From NCBI RefSeq assembly GCF_000002235.5, contig NW_022145594.1, forward strand, positions 19,384,412 to 19,448,411: a DNA stretch of 64,000 bases, written 5' to 3'. Below are positions 1-12,137 of this stretch, piece after piece; within the stretch, counting starts at the first letter, position 1; each line of letters begins with the position of its first letter. The DNA comes from Strongylocentrotus purpuratus (Eukaryota; Echinodermata; Echinoidea; Camarodonta; Strongylocentrotidae). The position numbers and the translations under genes are program-made. The notes beneath the pieces are model-generated. The model searched no databases, was not told where the DNA came from, and saw only the letters and a list, made by a program, of their open reading frames with translations.

Positions 1-3000
1 TAAGTTACATGGCAGATGCAGTTGAAACTTTATGCGTAGCAATTATTGTTCCAAACAGGAGAAATATTGTGATAGCAGTTGTATATCGACCACCAAATTC
101 ATCTCACGACGATTTCATTACTTCTTTACAAACAATAATATCATCAAATTAGTTAGGAGACAGGTCTTCCTTTATTGCTAGAGATTTTAATATAAATCTT
201 CTTGATGAAAATCAGAATTTATTCTGCAATGAATTTCTGGACACTTTGTCCTCGCAATCCTGTATGCCTCTCATAAATAAGCCTACTCGAATAACTAAGA
301 CAACAGCCTCGCTTAACGATAATGTATTTACAAATATGTATGTTTAAGCTATTTCTGGTATCATAATCTCAGATATAAGTAACCATTTCCCCAGTTATAT
401 TCACTAACCTATCTTTGAATTACCTAAAACACAAAATGATCCTAATCCAGGTTGCCGTAAGTTAACTAGTGAAAATATTGATAAATTTAAAAAAAGCGTA
501 AGTTTACTTGACTGGGTCGAGGTTTTAACTTCTCGCGATGTAAATGAAGCATTTGAACTTTTTCTTGAAATTTTCACTCGATATTATCAAAGAGACTTAC
601 CTGTTCAAAATACAAGTAGGAACTAAAATTATAGAAAGACTCCACGATCTCCATGGATAACAATATCCCTTTTATGTTCAATTAAAAGGAAAATAATCGC
701 TTATTTTACCAATTTAAGTCAAAGCCGACAGAGTCGAACGAAAAGAAATATATAAGACCTATAAAAAATACCCTAGTTAGCATTTTAAGTTATGCAAAAC
801 AAGATTACTTCTCTAAACAATTCGAATTTCGTAGAAATGACATTAAAAACACTTGGAAGCTAATTAACAATGTACTTAATAGAAACAGTAATAAGCAGAA
901 TATTTAAGAGGTTTTGGTCGGAAACACATGCTTTAAAGACCCTGCTTCTATTGCTGAGAGTTTCACTAATTACTTTGTAAACATAGGACCTAATCTTGTA
1001 CATGCCATCCCGACCTCAAATCGATTATTTCATTCATTTCTAGATCGTCGAAATCTTGAATCTCTATTTTTTTCCCCGGTACTAGAGATAGAGGTTATTG
1101 ATATTGTTAACAATTTAAAGAGGAAAAGAGCACTGGATTTGATAGCATATCAAGTATACTACTTAAACATGTTATTTCCGAAATCATCCTACTATAACCC
1201 ATATATTTAACCTCTCTTTTATATGTGTTGACGTACCCTTTTTAATGAAAAGAGACAAAGTAATACCTGTATTAAAAAAGGCGACTCACGTGAACAGGGA
1301 AATTATAGGCCAATTTCTTTACTTGCCTCTTTTTCCAAAATATTATAAAAACTTGTGTATTCACGAACTATAAATTTCCTTACACAACACAATTTACTTA
1401 GTGACGTTCAATTTGGATTTAGAAAAAAAACACTCCACAAGTCATGCTATGTTAACACTCATTAATAAAATTGTTTGTCCAATTGATAACTCTTGTCACA
1501 CAATCGGTTTATTTTTAGACTTCTCAAAGGCGTTCGATACTATTGACCATAACATTTCTCACTACGTCTCACTACGGTGTCAGAGGGAAGGCCCTTGAGC
1601 GGTTTAGTAGCTACCTTTCAGACAGAACGCAATACACCTCTGTAAATAACTTCCAGTCATCAATTAAAAATATTACCTGTGGGGTGCCTCAAGGCTCTCT
1701 TCTTGGCCCCCTTCTTTTCATACTATATATAAAAGATTTCAAACGATCATATAATATTTAATCTTTCATATTATTTGCTGATGACTATTATATTTTCTCT
1801 CATGTCATGACCCACAAACTCTCCTAAATACAATTAACTCGGAATAAGTTTTGGTTCAAAGTTGGATTCAAGCCAATAAACTATCATTGAATATTAAGAA
1901 GACAAATAATATGATATTTAGCAACACCATTGATCATCTTCCTGGTCCTATTCAAATAAATGGTATCGAACTAGAATGTGTTCAAAGTAACACAAATTCC
2001 TTGGAATTCATGTTGATCGCAAATTGACATGGAAAGTGCATATTAATTATTATCAAGAAACATTGGTGTCATAAATCATCTTAAAAATACATTTCCTTTA
2101 CTGGTTTTTATCATCACTGTATGCATCCCTTATTTTGCCTTACCTAAATTATGGAGTTTTAGCGTGGGGACATCCTTGTAAGACTTTAATTGATTGAATA
2201 TTAATTTTGCAGAAGCGTGCATGAAGAATAATCCATAATGTCTACTTTTGTTCCCACACAAACCACTTATTTTAACAAGATAACATTCTTGGAATTAATG
2301 ATTCGTATTCTTGGTACCTCGGTATCTTTGTGTTCCAACTAATTAATAACGAGTTACCTCTCCCGATTTTCTCCATCTTTAAAAATAAATAAATCACGAA
2401 ATACATTCATACCCCACTAAACAGTCGAACCACTTCCACACACCTCGAATGAGAACAGCTTTCGCACAAACAAAAACAACTATCTACACCGGTCCAGTAT
2501 TTTGGAAAAACATAGATCCATCTCTTAAACAAAGTCCCAGTCTATACACATTTAAAAAAAAGCTAAAGATTAAACTTTTAAACACATATACATGAATCTT
2601 GGTTTGTTTGACTCTCGACTCCATCTCTTTCTCCCTCTTTTTACTGATCTAACCTCCTTTTTCTAGACTTTTACAATCATTCATGTTTCCTTTTTTTTTG
2701 GTATCTTTCTTTCTTTTTGCCTTCTACTACTTTCCTCCATGTTTCCTCTCTTTTATTTTTTCTCCCCCAAAAATCTATAATTTCTTAGCTACATATATTT
2801 CTCTTCTATTTATTGATTTTCTAAGCATACTTTGTTAATGTTATATTGTAAAACAGCATCTGAGGAACTTGCACTTCAACAAGCTCTGCTTCTAGTTAGT
2901 TCCTCTTTTCTCGTGTTTTTTCTTTTATATTTGTCGTTTCATTGCAAATTTTTGTAATATAATTATTCATTGTATTATGTTTTGCATGAGAAATAAAATC

Positions 3001-3010
3001 ATTTGAATTT
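1..3010 (+). mobile_element. Decayed non-LTR retrotransposon (LINE), 5' end outside window
   Basis: This is a degenerate LINE of the Jockey/CR1-like group; the clade is not resolved. Translated in shifting frames, positions 1-420 give apurinic-endonuclease remnants (VVYRPPN, then RDFNINLL, then an S-N-HFP block). Positions 914-1760 give reverse-transcriptase pieces, including FLDFSKAFDTIDH and CGVPQGSLLGPLLF. Around 1980-2600 lies the C-terminal region, with an SHTNHLF-like block. Many stops and frameshifts interrupt it, so it is not functional. The 3' end is marked by AATAAAATCATTTGAATTTAAATC near 2993-3015. Its protein blocks resemble those of the better-preserved LINE at 8.3-13.9 kb, so it is probably an older member of the same or a sister family. 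Confidence 0.85.
1401..1761 (+). pseudogene. LINE reverse transcriptase fragment, palm region
   Basis: Two overlapping reading frames meet near 1560. The first ends in FLDFSKAFDTIDH (palm motif A) and the second carries YGVRGKALERFSSYLSDR followed by CGVPQGS (motif B). A frameshift between them, plus the missing FADD box, which is only partly visible downstream as LFADDYYIFS near 1770-1800, show that the enzyme is dead. Family recognition is firm; exact element boundaries are not. Confidence 0.8.
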
Positions 3011-3084
3011 AAATCATACTTTGCATTTGGGTGTGATGGTCTCAATATTTTTGAAATGAAATGAAAAGATAATCTCGCATTAAA

Positions 3085-3940
3085 TTAACACATTTTGTGG
3101 TGAAAAAGGGGGCACATATCCAAAAGAAATAGGACACTTGTTAGAAAATTAAAAGAGTATATGAACAAGTAAAAAGAAAAATTATGAGAGGTGAAAATGG
3201 AGCACCTCTCGCAAATGATAAGGGGTAGACCAATTATCAGAAGGAAAACGGCACTTATTGGAAAAGATAAGGGACACTTAAAGGTATATAAACCAGTTTT
3301 AGAAACGCCCCCTCTCAAAAGATGAAATGGAAGCTCTTATTACGAATCATGTGAAAGAATATGTTTTGACTAATACGTGATAATACAAATTTTGCCGGGA
3401 AACCGCTTACTTATTGATATATTTGGTAAATTAGCATGTCGATTCGGCCTGGATAGATATCGCGAATGCACTTCAACATTGAACATTTGGGCATATATTT
3501 CTGTTTTTTGCGAATTTAGGTTGAAGTATTGTCATCTAAACCTCTGATGGCAATATTTAAACATTATTGAATGGATATTTTGCACCCAAAACCCTTGAAC
3601 CGCAATTTTACCACTATCGGTCTTTATCTTTAAAGGGGGTACCTCTCAAGTTTTATTAGGGGCACTCGTCGGAGATGAAAAGGGGCACTTATAAGAATGA
3701 AAAAGGGCATGAAAGGATAAGAGACACTTGTCAAAATATAAGGATTTTGGAAGAGGCAATTACACGACGTGAAGTAGGCACTTATAAGAGATGGTACTTC
3801 TTGTACCTGAGTGGAAAGGGGCACTTGTGAGAACAGAAAACCCAAATTGTGCTTTCTTTTATCAATATTTGTCTTCAAATACATTTTATAGGGGAAAACG
3901 TTGTAGAGGTGTACCTTAAATGGCACTCTCTTTCACATTA
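3085..3940. repeat. GGGGCACTT minisatellite, left locus
   Basis: About 27-33-bp degenerate units built around AAAAGGGGCACTT run through 3085-3330 and again 3640-3930. The reverse-complement version (AAGTGCCCCTTTT) forms a second array at 32.45-32.97 kb inside the Harbinger element. Open frames across this stretch are a by-product of the repeats and not genes. Confidence 0.7.
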
Positions 3941-4010
3941 TGATACTATCTAAGTGAAATTTTGGCATCTAATTTTAGGGCTAATTTTGGGCTCCCACAC
4001 TTTTATTTCT
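3840..4010 (+). repeat. Dispersed repeat shared with 62.75-62.93 kb
   Basis: The stretch containing CTCTTTCACATTAT, then TGAAATTTTG, then GGGCTCCCA reappears in the same order and orientation at about 62840-62915. It directly follows the GGGGCACTT minisatellite and may be the edge of an old element. Divergence is substantial. Confidence 0.5.
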
Positions 4011-4139
4011 GCTGCTTTTGAAAGATTAATTAATGCACTTTACTTAATGAATTCCAGTATTATGAATAAGTCAATACGTTTCTATACCTTCTCTTCTTAG
4101 CAGTCAGGTAAAATAACCACCACCACTAAACTCTTATAC

Positions 4140-4390
4140 GAAGTAATACTGTGTGTGCGTGTGGGTGTGCGCGCGCTCGTGTATGTCTGTGTGGGGAGGG
4201 GGCTGTGGCATAGGCAAATTAAATAGTATAGACAAGGTAGCACGCGCGGATTGCCTCATTTACATTTGCTGTGGAGGTGTATTGAGTCATAGGTGAGTGC
4301 GTTCTTCCATGAGAGTATTTATTATTGTGGTGTGTTCGGGTATGTGAGTGCGCGTGTGTACGTGTGAGTCACAGATGGTAGTGGGTTTGT
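4140..4390. repeat. GT/GTGC-rich simple sequence
   Basis: Interrupted GT-rich microsatellite, for example TGTGTGTGCGTGTGGGTGTGC. No gene is seen. Confidence 0.7.
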
Positions 4391-4439
4391 GTTTGGGGTT
4401 GGGTAGTAAGGGATGGGCCCGGCCCCCCAACTCAGTGTT

Positions 4440-4830
4440 ATTTAGGGTACGCATATGCTTGTTCCCTCTTTTTGAAAGCACCCCCTATCTGAGGACTGCC
4501 AACATTTCCGAACCCCCCTTCGCGGGCTTTTTGCGGGCTTTTCCTGCCTTGGAGACCCCCCCCCCCCTAAATCATGTAAAATGCTCAATGTAACCCCCTA
4601 AATTCGGCATAGTTTCTCAGGAGTCCAAAGAGATGAGAGAAAAAAAAAAAAACACCCCCTTTTTAAAGAAATATCCGGGTGAAAAGTTAATACACCCCTT
4701 TTTTTTACAATTCTCGGCCGGACTTTGTTGCACGAAAAGTACCCCTTTACCGGACATTTTGGTAACACGCATGGGGTCCGTCCGTTTTCGGAGTGGGGGG
4801 GGGGGGCGGGGGATGGGGTTATAATTTGTT
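4440..4830. repeat. Homopolymer-rich repeat with TCGGCCGG core
   Basis: Runs of C, A, T and G surround a TCTCGGCCGG core and a GGAGTCCAAA block. A comparable arrangement (TTTTCGGCCGG, GGGACTCCAAAA and long C/A runs) occurs at 20.07-20.24 kb, which suggests copies of one interspersed repeat family. Open frames here are low complexity and are not called genes. Confidence 0.5.
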
Positions 4831-5139
4831 TGATATTGTAACTGAATTCATTCAATTTTGTTTTACATTATTAATTTATGAATTGTTACATATTAAGTAA
4901 TTAATTGAATTGTTTTCATGATATGAAAAAGAATTGTATTTTGAGGAATTATAGAGAAGGTTGAGTTTTGGGAAGAGGTGAAAGATAAGTTGTAAGCGTT
5001 ATCATTGTATTATGCAAGTGTAGAAGAACATCAGATAAAACATGTTCCCTGAAAAGCATGGCTCTTCAAATGCCTTGATATTCTAAATATGGCATTTAAC
5101 ATCATAAAAATCGGGACAGATTTCATGCCACATATGTTC

Positions 5140-5325
5140 ATGTAGTCCCATACACATCTTTCTGTGTAGAGTGCTTGTAACTTTACCAAGACTTAGTCAA
5201 ATTTCTGATCATTTGGATGATGCCAGAACCTTGCAGTACACACCAATACTTATATGCTAGATGATTAACCTTTTCTGATCGATTCCACAACGTTTCTTTC
5301 ACAATGCAATCGCATGACCACTGAA
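5140..5325 (+). repeat. Dispersed repeat shared with 39.12-39.30 kb
   Basis: The two regions share, in order, GTAGTCCCATA, CTTTCTGTGTA, CAGTACACACCAATACTTA and a TTTTCTGATC-ATTCCACA block. At the second locus this repeat abuts the right arm of a long inverted repeat. Confidence 0.75.
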
Positions 5326-5434
5326 AACTCAACTTTTTCTTTAATTGTACAATTTCATATTGAATGAAATAAAAATAAAAAATTACAGAAAATAAATTGT
5401 GTGCGTGTGTGTGTGTGTGTAATTTTTTTGTTTA

Positions 5435-5560
5435 TAGACGCTCACCAACCAGAGATGATTTACGTGTTGGACCGCCATCCGGAAGACGTGACTGAGTTTC
5501 GCAATCAGGTAGACGAAGACAGAGAGCAAGGACATTACCACTAGACCAACTCACATCAAA
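5435..5560 (-). repeat. Possible tRNA-derived SINE fragment
   Basis: Read on the minus strand, TTGGTCTAGTGGTAAT matches a tRNA A box. About 40 bases downstream, GATTGCGAAACTC is a poor B-box match. A GT microsatellite lies next to it (5399-5420). The weak B box and lack of a clear tail keep confidence low. Confidence 0.35.
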
Positions 5561-5569
5561 TATACCGAT

Positions 5570-8260
5570 GACACTTAACAATAGACCTATTTACTTTCGA
5601 CAGGTATTCACCTTATATTTAATTCATATAAAACGTGATAACAGTACTACTTCGATGTATTTCAGGAGTAGGTCTATACAAAAATACAAATTCATTCACA
5701 TCATATCTTGAGAAAACCGAATACATGTAGAACTGACAACAATTCTTACAATATTTATAATACATCTCGGGAGTATCAACATACTCATATCGGTAGAAGA
5801 CAAAAACAAATAACTTATAATTATTGTCTACTTATAGACACTGTGCAAGATATCAATCATATTTGGTGTACATACAAATAAATTCACTTGGCAAAGTGAA
5901 TGACTCAATGAGGATGGTTGAAAGAGGCAAGACATATCATCCTCGTGTGCAGTTATTTGCTAGTAATATACTCTTTCATGAACATTTTCTTAGTATCACT
6001 TTAAGGCTCAGTCAGATATAATGCAGCAAAACTGTGTGTCTTAAATATTTGTTTTATGGTGACGGAAGGTGTAGTACGCTTTCCATTTATGTATTTGTAA
6101 CACAGAGCTCAATGAATACGCGCAAGCCCTTGCTTGCGCAAAGTTTCTATTCGTTTATACGTTTACAAAACGCGGCTGCTTTATTTTCCCGGCGGTTTAC
6201 CGCGCTATATACCCGAACAAGCCTTTACCTGTTGAATAACTGGAATGCATATATATATGCATCACACATTTCGTTAATTCACATACATGTATAAAGATAG
6301 TAATCATGACGGACAAAAGAGTACACTATGAAGAGTATGAAATAATTTCAGCATACAAACTCTTGAAAGTCTGGAATATCAAAGGAAATGGAAATGGAAG
6401 GTCGTTATTTACCAAAATGAAAGACTTTCGGCACAATAATCTTTGAAGGAATACTCGGAAGTATCAATTACACATATTACAGCATTCTTATTTTCATAAC
6501 AAATACCAAAAAGATCTGTTAATGTATGTATTTCACTGTTTGACATGATAAATGGATAATACGACATTGTAATTTATACGTTTTAAATACGCAGATCACG
6601 ATCTACAAACAAGAAAATACTTTGGGATATTTCTCCTTGTAATTACATGTTAATAAAAACTATTTCTTCATAGAATATTTCAAAATAAAACAAAGCTTGT
6701 TCTCGCATTCGTTTATATCTGAAAACTTAACATTATATCTCCATACATTACATTTTGATAAAATAGCCGGTAGTAATATCAGTACCTTATTTTAATGTCT
6801 GATTACAATCATGCTTTGTACAGAACTTAGAGGGCACTCAAACCTGTGCACCCTTCTGGAGTTTTTATGTAGATAATTTCCTCACTTCAGAGTATTTTGT
6901 AGCAATGTGCAATAACAGTTTACATTTGACATATATATATATACATGTATTTCAGTATTTTATGTTTAAGAAGAAGTTACTACTTTGGGCCTTTGCTTTC
7001 CATCTGAGGTACGATATTTGTTGTGATATCCTGACGATTAACAATTAATGACATGTTTGGGATTCTGTTTTATCAAACAAAATCCAAAATGGAGGGACTT
7101 ACAATTAGTTTCTTTTCCCCAAGGTACAGTATTATAGAATCCTTGGTGGATTATTGTTGTAATAGTACTTTCGAATTCATTACTCTACCAATGGAGAGAG
7201 TATCAGGAGTATTAGCATCTTAAATCACAATTAGTTCTGTTCCTCTGTATAATGCCTTGAATTTCACGTCTTTTACTTGCATTGTATAAACGTATTAAAT
7301 TACCGAGCATGTATATTTCTTTTCATTTCATGTTGTCATTATTCTACAAACAATGATGAAAACATTGTTTAACCATAACACATATAAATCTGATGGTATT
7401 AAATGTACAAAGTTACATAAAAACAATAAATACATATACAGTAGGCTTGCGGGTGCACCATGTGAGAGAGAGGGAGGATTGAGGAGCCCTGAAAAGGACT
7501 CTCGGTAATCTTTCTTGAGGGTTTGTAGTCCTAAAAAAGAACTGTTTGGTATAGTCTTGAAAAAGACAGTTGGTTATCTTTCGTAGAAAGAATGTCCATT
7601 AATGAATTATTCAGTGGTCAATAATATCAAATGCTATTGAGTTCTACAATAAAAACGGTTTGCGAGGCATATCTAAAAATTCATAGAGGCCATCAATTAA
7701 AAAAGTTGCAGCAAATACAGGATTCCTTATATAATTAGCAATCACAAATGGATTTGCTATTGCAATTTATACATGTACCTGTGTAGATACCATTTCATAG
7801 GGAATTTAACATGATTTCACTTTTATTGTGAATGTGAACTTAGGGTTTTTGTTTTTGAAGGCACCGTCAATATTCTAATATTGAATTCTAGTGCGTAAAA
7901 GAATGGTCGCAAAGACTTTGAAAAATTAACGTAAGGCAATTTCATTAGTCTTATCCATCATCACCTACTGAAATATGTGAACAGTACAACGACGTGTATT
8001 ACATAATCTGAACAAGGTTTCTATGGACAATAGAAGGGGTCTTGAAATGGCTCTAAGTGGATTTCCCCAAAATATTTGTGATCATGTCATCTTAGACCAG
8101 ATGTACAGAATCTTGTTTTCTAATTCTTTGAAGCTAATGCAATTACTGATGACTTTACTTCAAAATGCAGCAATGTTTAATACATGTATTTTTCATTCAT
8201 TTTCAGAAGAAAAAAAATATATACAAATACCTATGAAACATGTTAAAAATATTTCCCTAC
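5570..8260. other. No recognisable feature
   Basis: AT-rich sequence in which I see no coding frame longer than chance and no clear repeat. A small hairpin, GCGCAAGC with GCTTGCGC, sits near 6121-6140. Confidence 0.5.
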
Positions 8261-8905
8261 AGATAGTTCAAGTTCAAGTTCAAGTTTTATTTGTCTTCCA
8301 GAAAACACATGTGACAAAATATAATAGAGTATAATCATAACAGTACAATAACAGTACAATGTAGAATAGAGAAAGACGAGGAGACCTTGGTTGAAGCACA
8401 GCATGTTAAGTTAAGGCCCCCTTATATGATGTGACAAAGATAACTGATTCATGAATACAACAACAAATATGGAATATATAAAACTATTTACAAAATACTC
8501 TCAGAGAACAACTACCCAACGACGCATCGACCACAGCATGGATGACTACAACAAGTATACCTGAAGATGCGCACATCCCCATCGCACCGGGTGAGCTAAC
8601 AAACTCACCGTGTGTGTGAAAAAAATGTATCATATGAGCAAAAATCATCCCACCCATGGGAGGGCGATCTAATATGGACAAACCCAAGCTGACACCAAAT
8701 TGAGACATTGATGAGTTATTGCTCTCTGAGTGCAGAGGTCAAGAACGACAAGTAGGAATATATGGTATATGTACAGATGAGAAAGAAGAAGAAAAAGGAA
8801 AAGGGATAAAAGGGGATTATGTCAAAGTCAAGAAATAACAAAAAATAGATCGAGAGTAGAGTTTAATATGCTACAGTACACGAAAAATGAAGCTTGATAA
8901 CACAT

Positions 8906-9598
8906 TCATGTGTCATCGACATACTTGTGAAGTAAATATGACTTAAGTCTACGTTTAAAAACTGAGATACTTAAAGCATTTGTTATAGTAGTATCAAGTG
9001 AATTCCAGAACCTGGGGCCAGTGGACATTAGAGTATTCAGAGTGAATGTTGTCCTTGCATATGGTAAATGGAGAGCAGAAGCCTGTCTAGTATTATAGCT
9101 GTGAATTTGGTTATTTCTTCTAAAGATTTGAGCAAGGGCAGGAGGGAGGTCCCCAGAGTGAATGCTAAACATGAGCGTTCCAAGTTGCATTGAATAGAGA
9201 TCTTCTAGTTTTAGAATACCGCTTTCATAATAAAGTAGATTTGTATGTGCACGATAATTCGCTTTACAAATTATTCTAATAACCCGCTTCTGCACAACAA
9301 AGAGCCTCTGGATTTGAGTTTTGGATGATTTGCCCCATGCCAACATACCATAATTAATATATGATAAAATAAGAGTAGAGTACAAAATGAACAATACTTC
9401 TTGAGGTATACATGATCTCAACTTATAAATAACACCAGTATTTTTTGACACCACTTTACTTAATTTGTCCACATGAGTTTTCCAATTCAGTTTCTCATCT
9501 ATGTATATCCCAAGAAATTTTGCTGAAGTTACTCTCTCAATTGGGTTATTATTAAATGCCACTTCGCCTGGAAAAATATTAACTGAATTACTGAACAG
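8906..9598 (-). pseudogene. LINE ORF2, C-terminal half
   Basis: This continues the same LINE frame after the nested element: FSNSVN, then IERVTSAKFLGIYIDEKLNW, RVIRIICKANYRAHTN and TRQASALHLPYART, ending with a stop. These are the thumb and C-terminal blocks typical of this LINE group. The codon split by the insertion (ATA-CTG-TTC on the minus strand) is in frame once the 2-bp duplication is discounted. Confidence 0.85.
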
Positions 9599-12135
9599 CC
9601 CCAATAAACAAAATCACGTGAAAATCACGTTAATATCAAGGTATCGACTTGAGGAGAGTTACGTTCTTTAAACACCGGACATTTACGTAAATGTGTTAAT
9701 ACGTTTATTGCATTAGGTAACTTAAAACACACGTACACTAAATCACGCAATTGTCACTGCAATATCACCATTATAGTAACGTGATTATCCCTACCTTGGA
9801 GACCATGGTTTGTAAACCTAATACTCCCGTGTTTGTTTGGTTATGAAATTACATCTTCATACACGAAATTATCGCTTCACAGAAACACGTGAAGCGTTAG
9901 TAATAGTTTTAGTCAAAATATCTGCGTGAAATTCACGTGAATATTACGAGGCTGACTTGAGATGAATCATGTTCTACATTCACGTGAAATTTACGTCGAA
10001 GAGGAAGTATGTTACTGTAACCCGCGTTCAACCCAATAATTACGCAAATGTTACACAATAAATGAACCAAAATAATGACGTTCTCATTCCGTTTCTGAAC
10101 ATCGTGTCTTGGATCTTCCATAATTACGTCCAGGCGCGCCGGAAGCAGTTTGGGATTAGAGGGGGTTGGGTGGTGGGGTGCAAACATCCCAGAAGAGAAA
10201 GCTAGTTGCAACTGGTCCAGTTGATGAACCATTTAATGCCAACTGGTAACCCTGGAAATTGAAATGGGCTAAATGATCCAGTTGATCCAGGCCAGTTATA
10301 ATTCAACTGGTCTAGCTGAGCCATTAGAACCATTTGGTAAAACTTCCAACCAGTTGAACAGCAACAATACTTCAATACTGGTACGTCTGTATTTCCAATG
10401 TAAGGGCATTGGTAATATGTAGACTTACATAGTTGAATTTATCGAGAAAAAAAATCGTATACTTGTACTTTATTGAAATTATTTTAGTTCACAGTTAATG
10501 TTTCCCTTATTCATGTTTAACTATTTATACGAAGTAGCGAAATGTCCTAATAACTGGTAATTTATATTTGTAGTATTTTCGAAATGAATTGCATATAACT
10601 AAATCATCAGTAATTAAGAAATATGCTGTAAATTCAGATAAATTGTTTAAAAAACATAGATCTGCACGCACCCCATATTCAATATGCAAATGAATTGGTG
10701 TCAGCTGGGTCAACTCGAAATATGCCAACGCTTAGTCATCAACTGGTGCAACTGGAAATATGCACACTCCAGTTATCAACTGGTGCAATGAAAATATGCC
10801 AACAGTCAGTTATCAATTGGTGAACATAGAAATATGCCAACAGTCACGGGATTATCACCACGGAACTTAAATGGTAACTGTGAAACCATCAAGACACCCA
10901 AGAATAACTCATTTTCACACATGGAAAACACGGAATACCCAGCTTATATTAATGATCCGTTTGAGTCACGCGATCATCACCGCGGAACTGCTGGCAACTT
11001 TGACTACGATTTAAATAGGTGTTTTAAGACACCTAATCATGACTAATTTTTCACACCTAAAAGTCACGTATGCCCAGCTTAGATTAATAATCCGTTTGAG
11101 TCACGAGATCATCACCGCGGAACTTATGGCAACTTTGACTTCCATTTAAATAGGTGTTTTAAAACACCAAATAATGACTGATTTTCACACCTAAAAGTCA
11201 CGTATGCCCTGCTTAGATTAATATTCCGTTTGAGTCACGAGATCATCACCGCGGAACTGCTGGCAACTTTGACTACCATTTAAATAGGTGTTTTAAGACA
11301 CCTAATAATTACTAATTTTTTACACCTAAATATCACGGATTCACAGCTTAGATTAGTAATCAGTTTTAACTACGTGATCATCACCAAGAAAGTTATGGTA
11401 ACTTTGAAACCATTTAAATAGGTGTTTTAAGACACCTAATAATGACTAATTTTTCACACCTAAAAGTCACGTATGACCAGCTTAGATCAATAATCCGTTT
11501 GAGTCACGAGATCATCACCGCGGAACTTATGGCAACTTTGACTACCATTTAAAAAGGTGTTTTAAAACACTTAATAATTACTAATTTTCACGCCTACATA
11601 TCACGTTTTCACAGCTTAGATTAGTAATCAGCTTGAGCCACGTGATCATAACCAAGATATTTATGGTAACTTTGAAACCTTTTAAAGAGGTGTGTAAGAC
11701 ACCTCAGAATTACTAGTTGAATATAACCAGAGATTCACGGACAGAACAATAAGATGATTAGCCGGTGTAAGTAACGTGATTATTACCATAAACCTTGGAT
11801 AACCTGTGAAACCAATCAATAAAGGTGCTTACAAGACCAAATAATTACGTATTTATCGCCACCATCGGTTAACTGACAAAAAACTCGTTGCTTGGTCAAG
11901 TGGTTATTTGGTCATAAACACTTGATTTACAGAGGTAAGTGGAATCACGTTACTCCAGTCGCGTGATAAACTGGTGGTTTTTAGGTTAGATGAAAACGTG
12001 AACAGGAGTACCTTTTTTGTTTAAATGAAGGCACGTGTCGATAACGTTTAAATTTAGTTCAAAAGGCACTATACTTTAAAATCACTTAAAATACACTCCC
12101 AAAAGAGGTTACTTTTTGGTGTTCTGTTTATTGGG
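9599..12135. mobile_element. Nested non-autonomous element saturated with CACGTGA words
   Basis: The element interrupts the LINE. Its ends are inverted (CCCCAATAAAC on the left, GTTTATTGGG on the right) and are flanked by a 2-bp AG duplication (9597-9598 and 12136-12137). No transposase frame is visible. From 9600 to about 10050 the sequence is packed with CACGTGA/TCACGTG and related ACGT words. From about 10195 to 10380 and 10690 to 10830 the recurring word is CAACTGG/CCAGTTG. From about 10830 to 11830 a tandem array takes over. The superfamily is not identified. Confidence 0.75.
10830..11830 (+). repeat. Tandem array, about 135-bp unit, seven to eight units
   Basis: Successive units begin near 10840, 10963, 11097, 11233, 11368, 11503, 11635 and 11768, each with a GATCATCACC-like box. 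Each then carries GGCAACTTTGA, the near-palindrome TAGGTGTTTTAAGACACCTA, CACACCTAAAAGTCACG and AGCTTAGATTA. The palindrome matches its own reverse complement at 18 of 20 positions. Units diverge towards both ends. The array lies inside the nested element. Confidence 0.85.
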
Positions 12136-12137
12136 AG

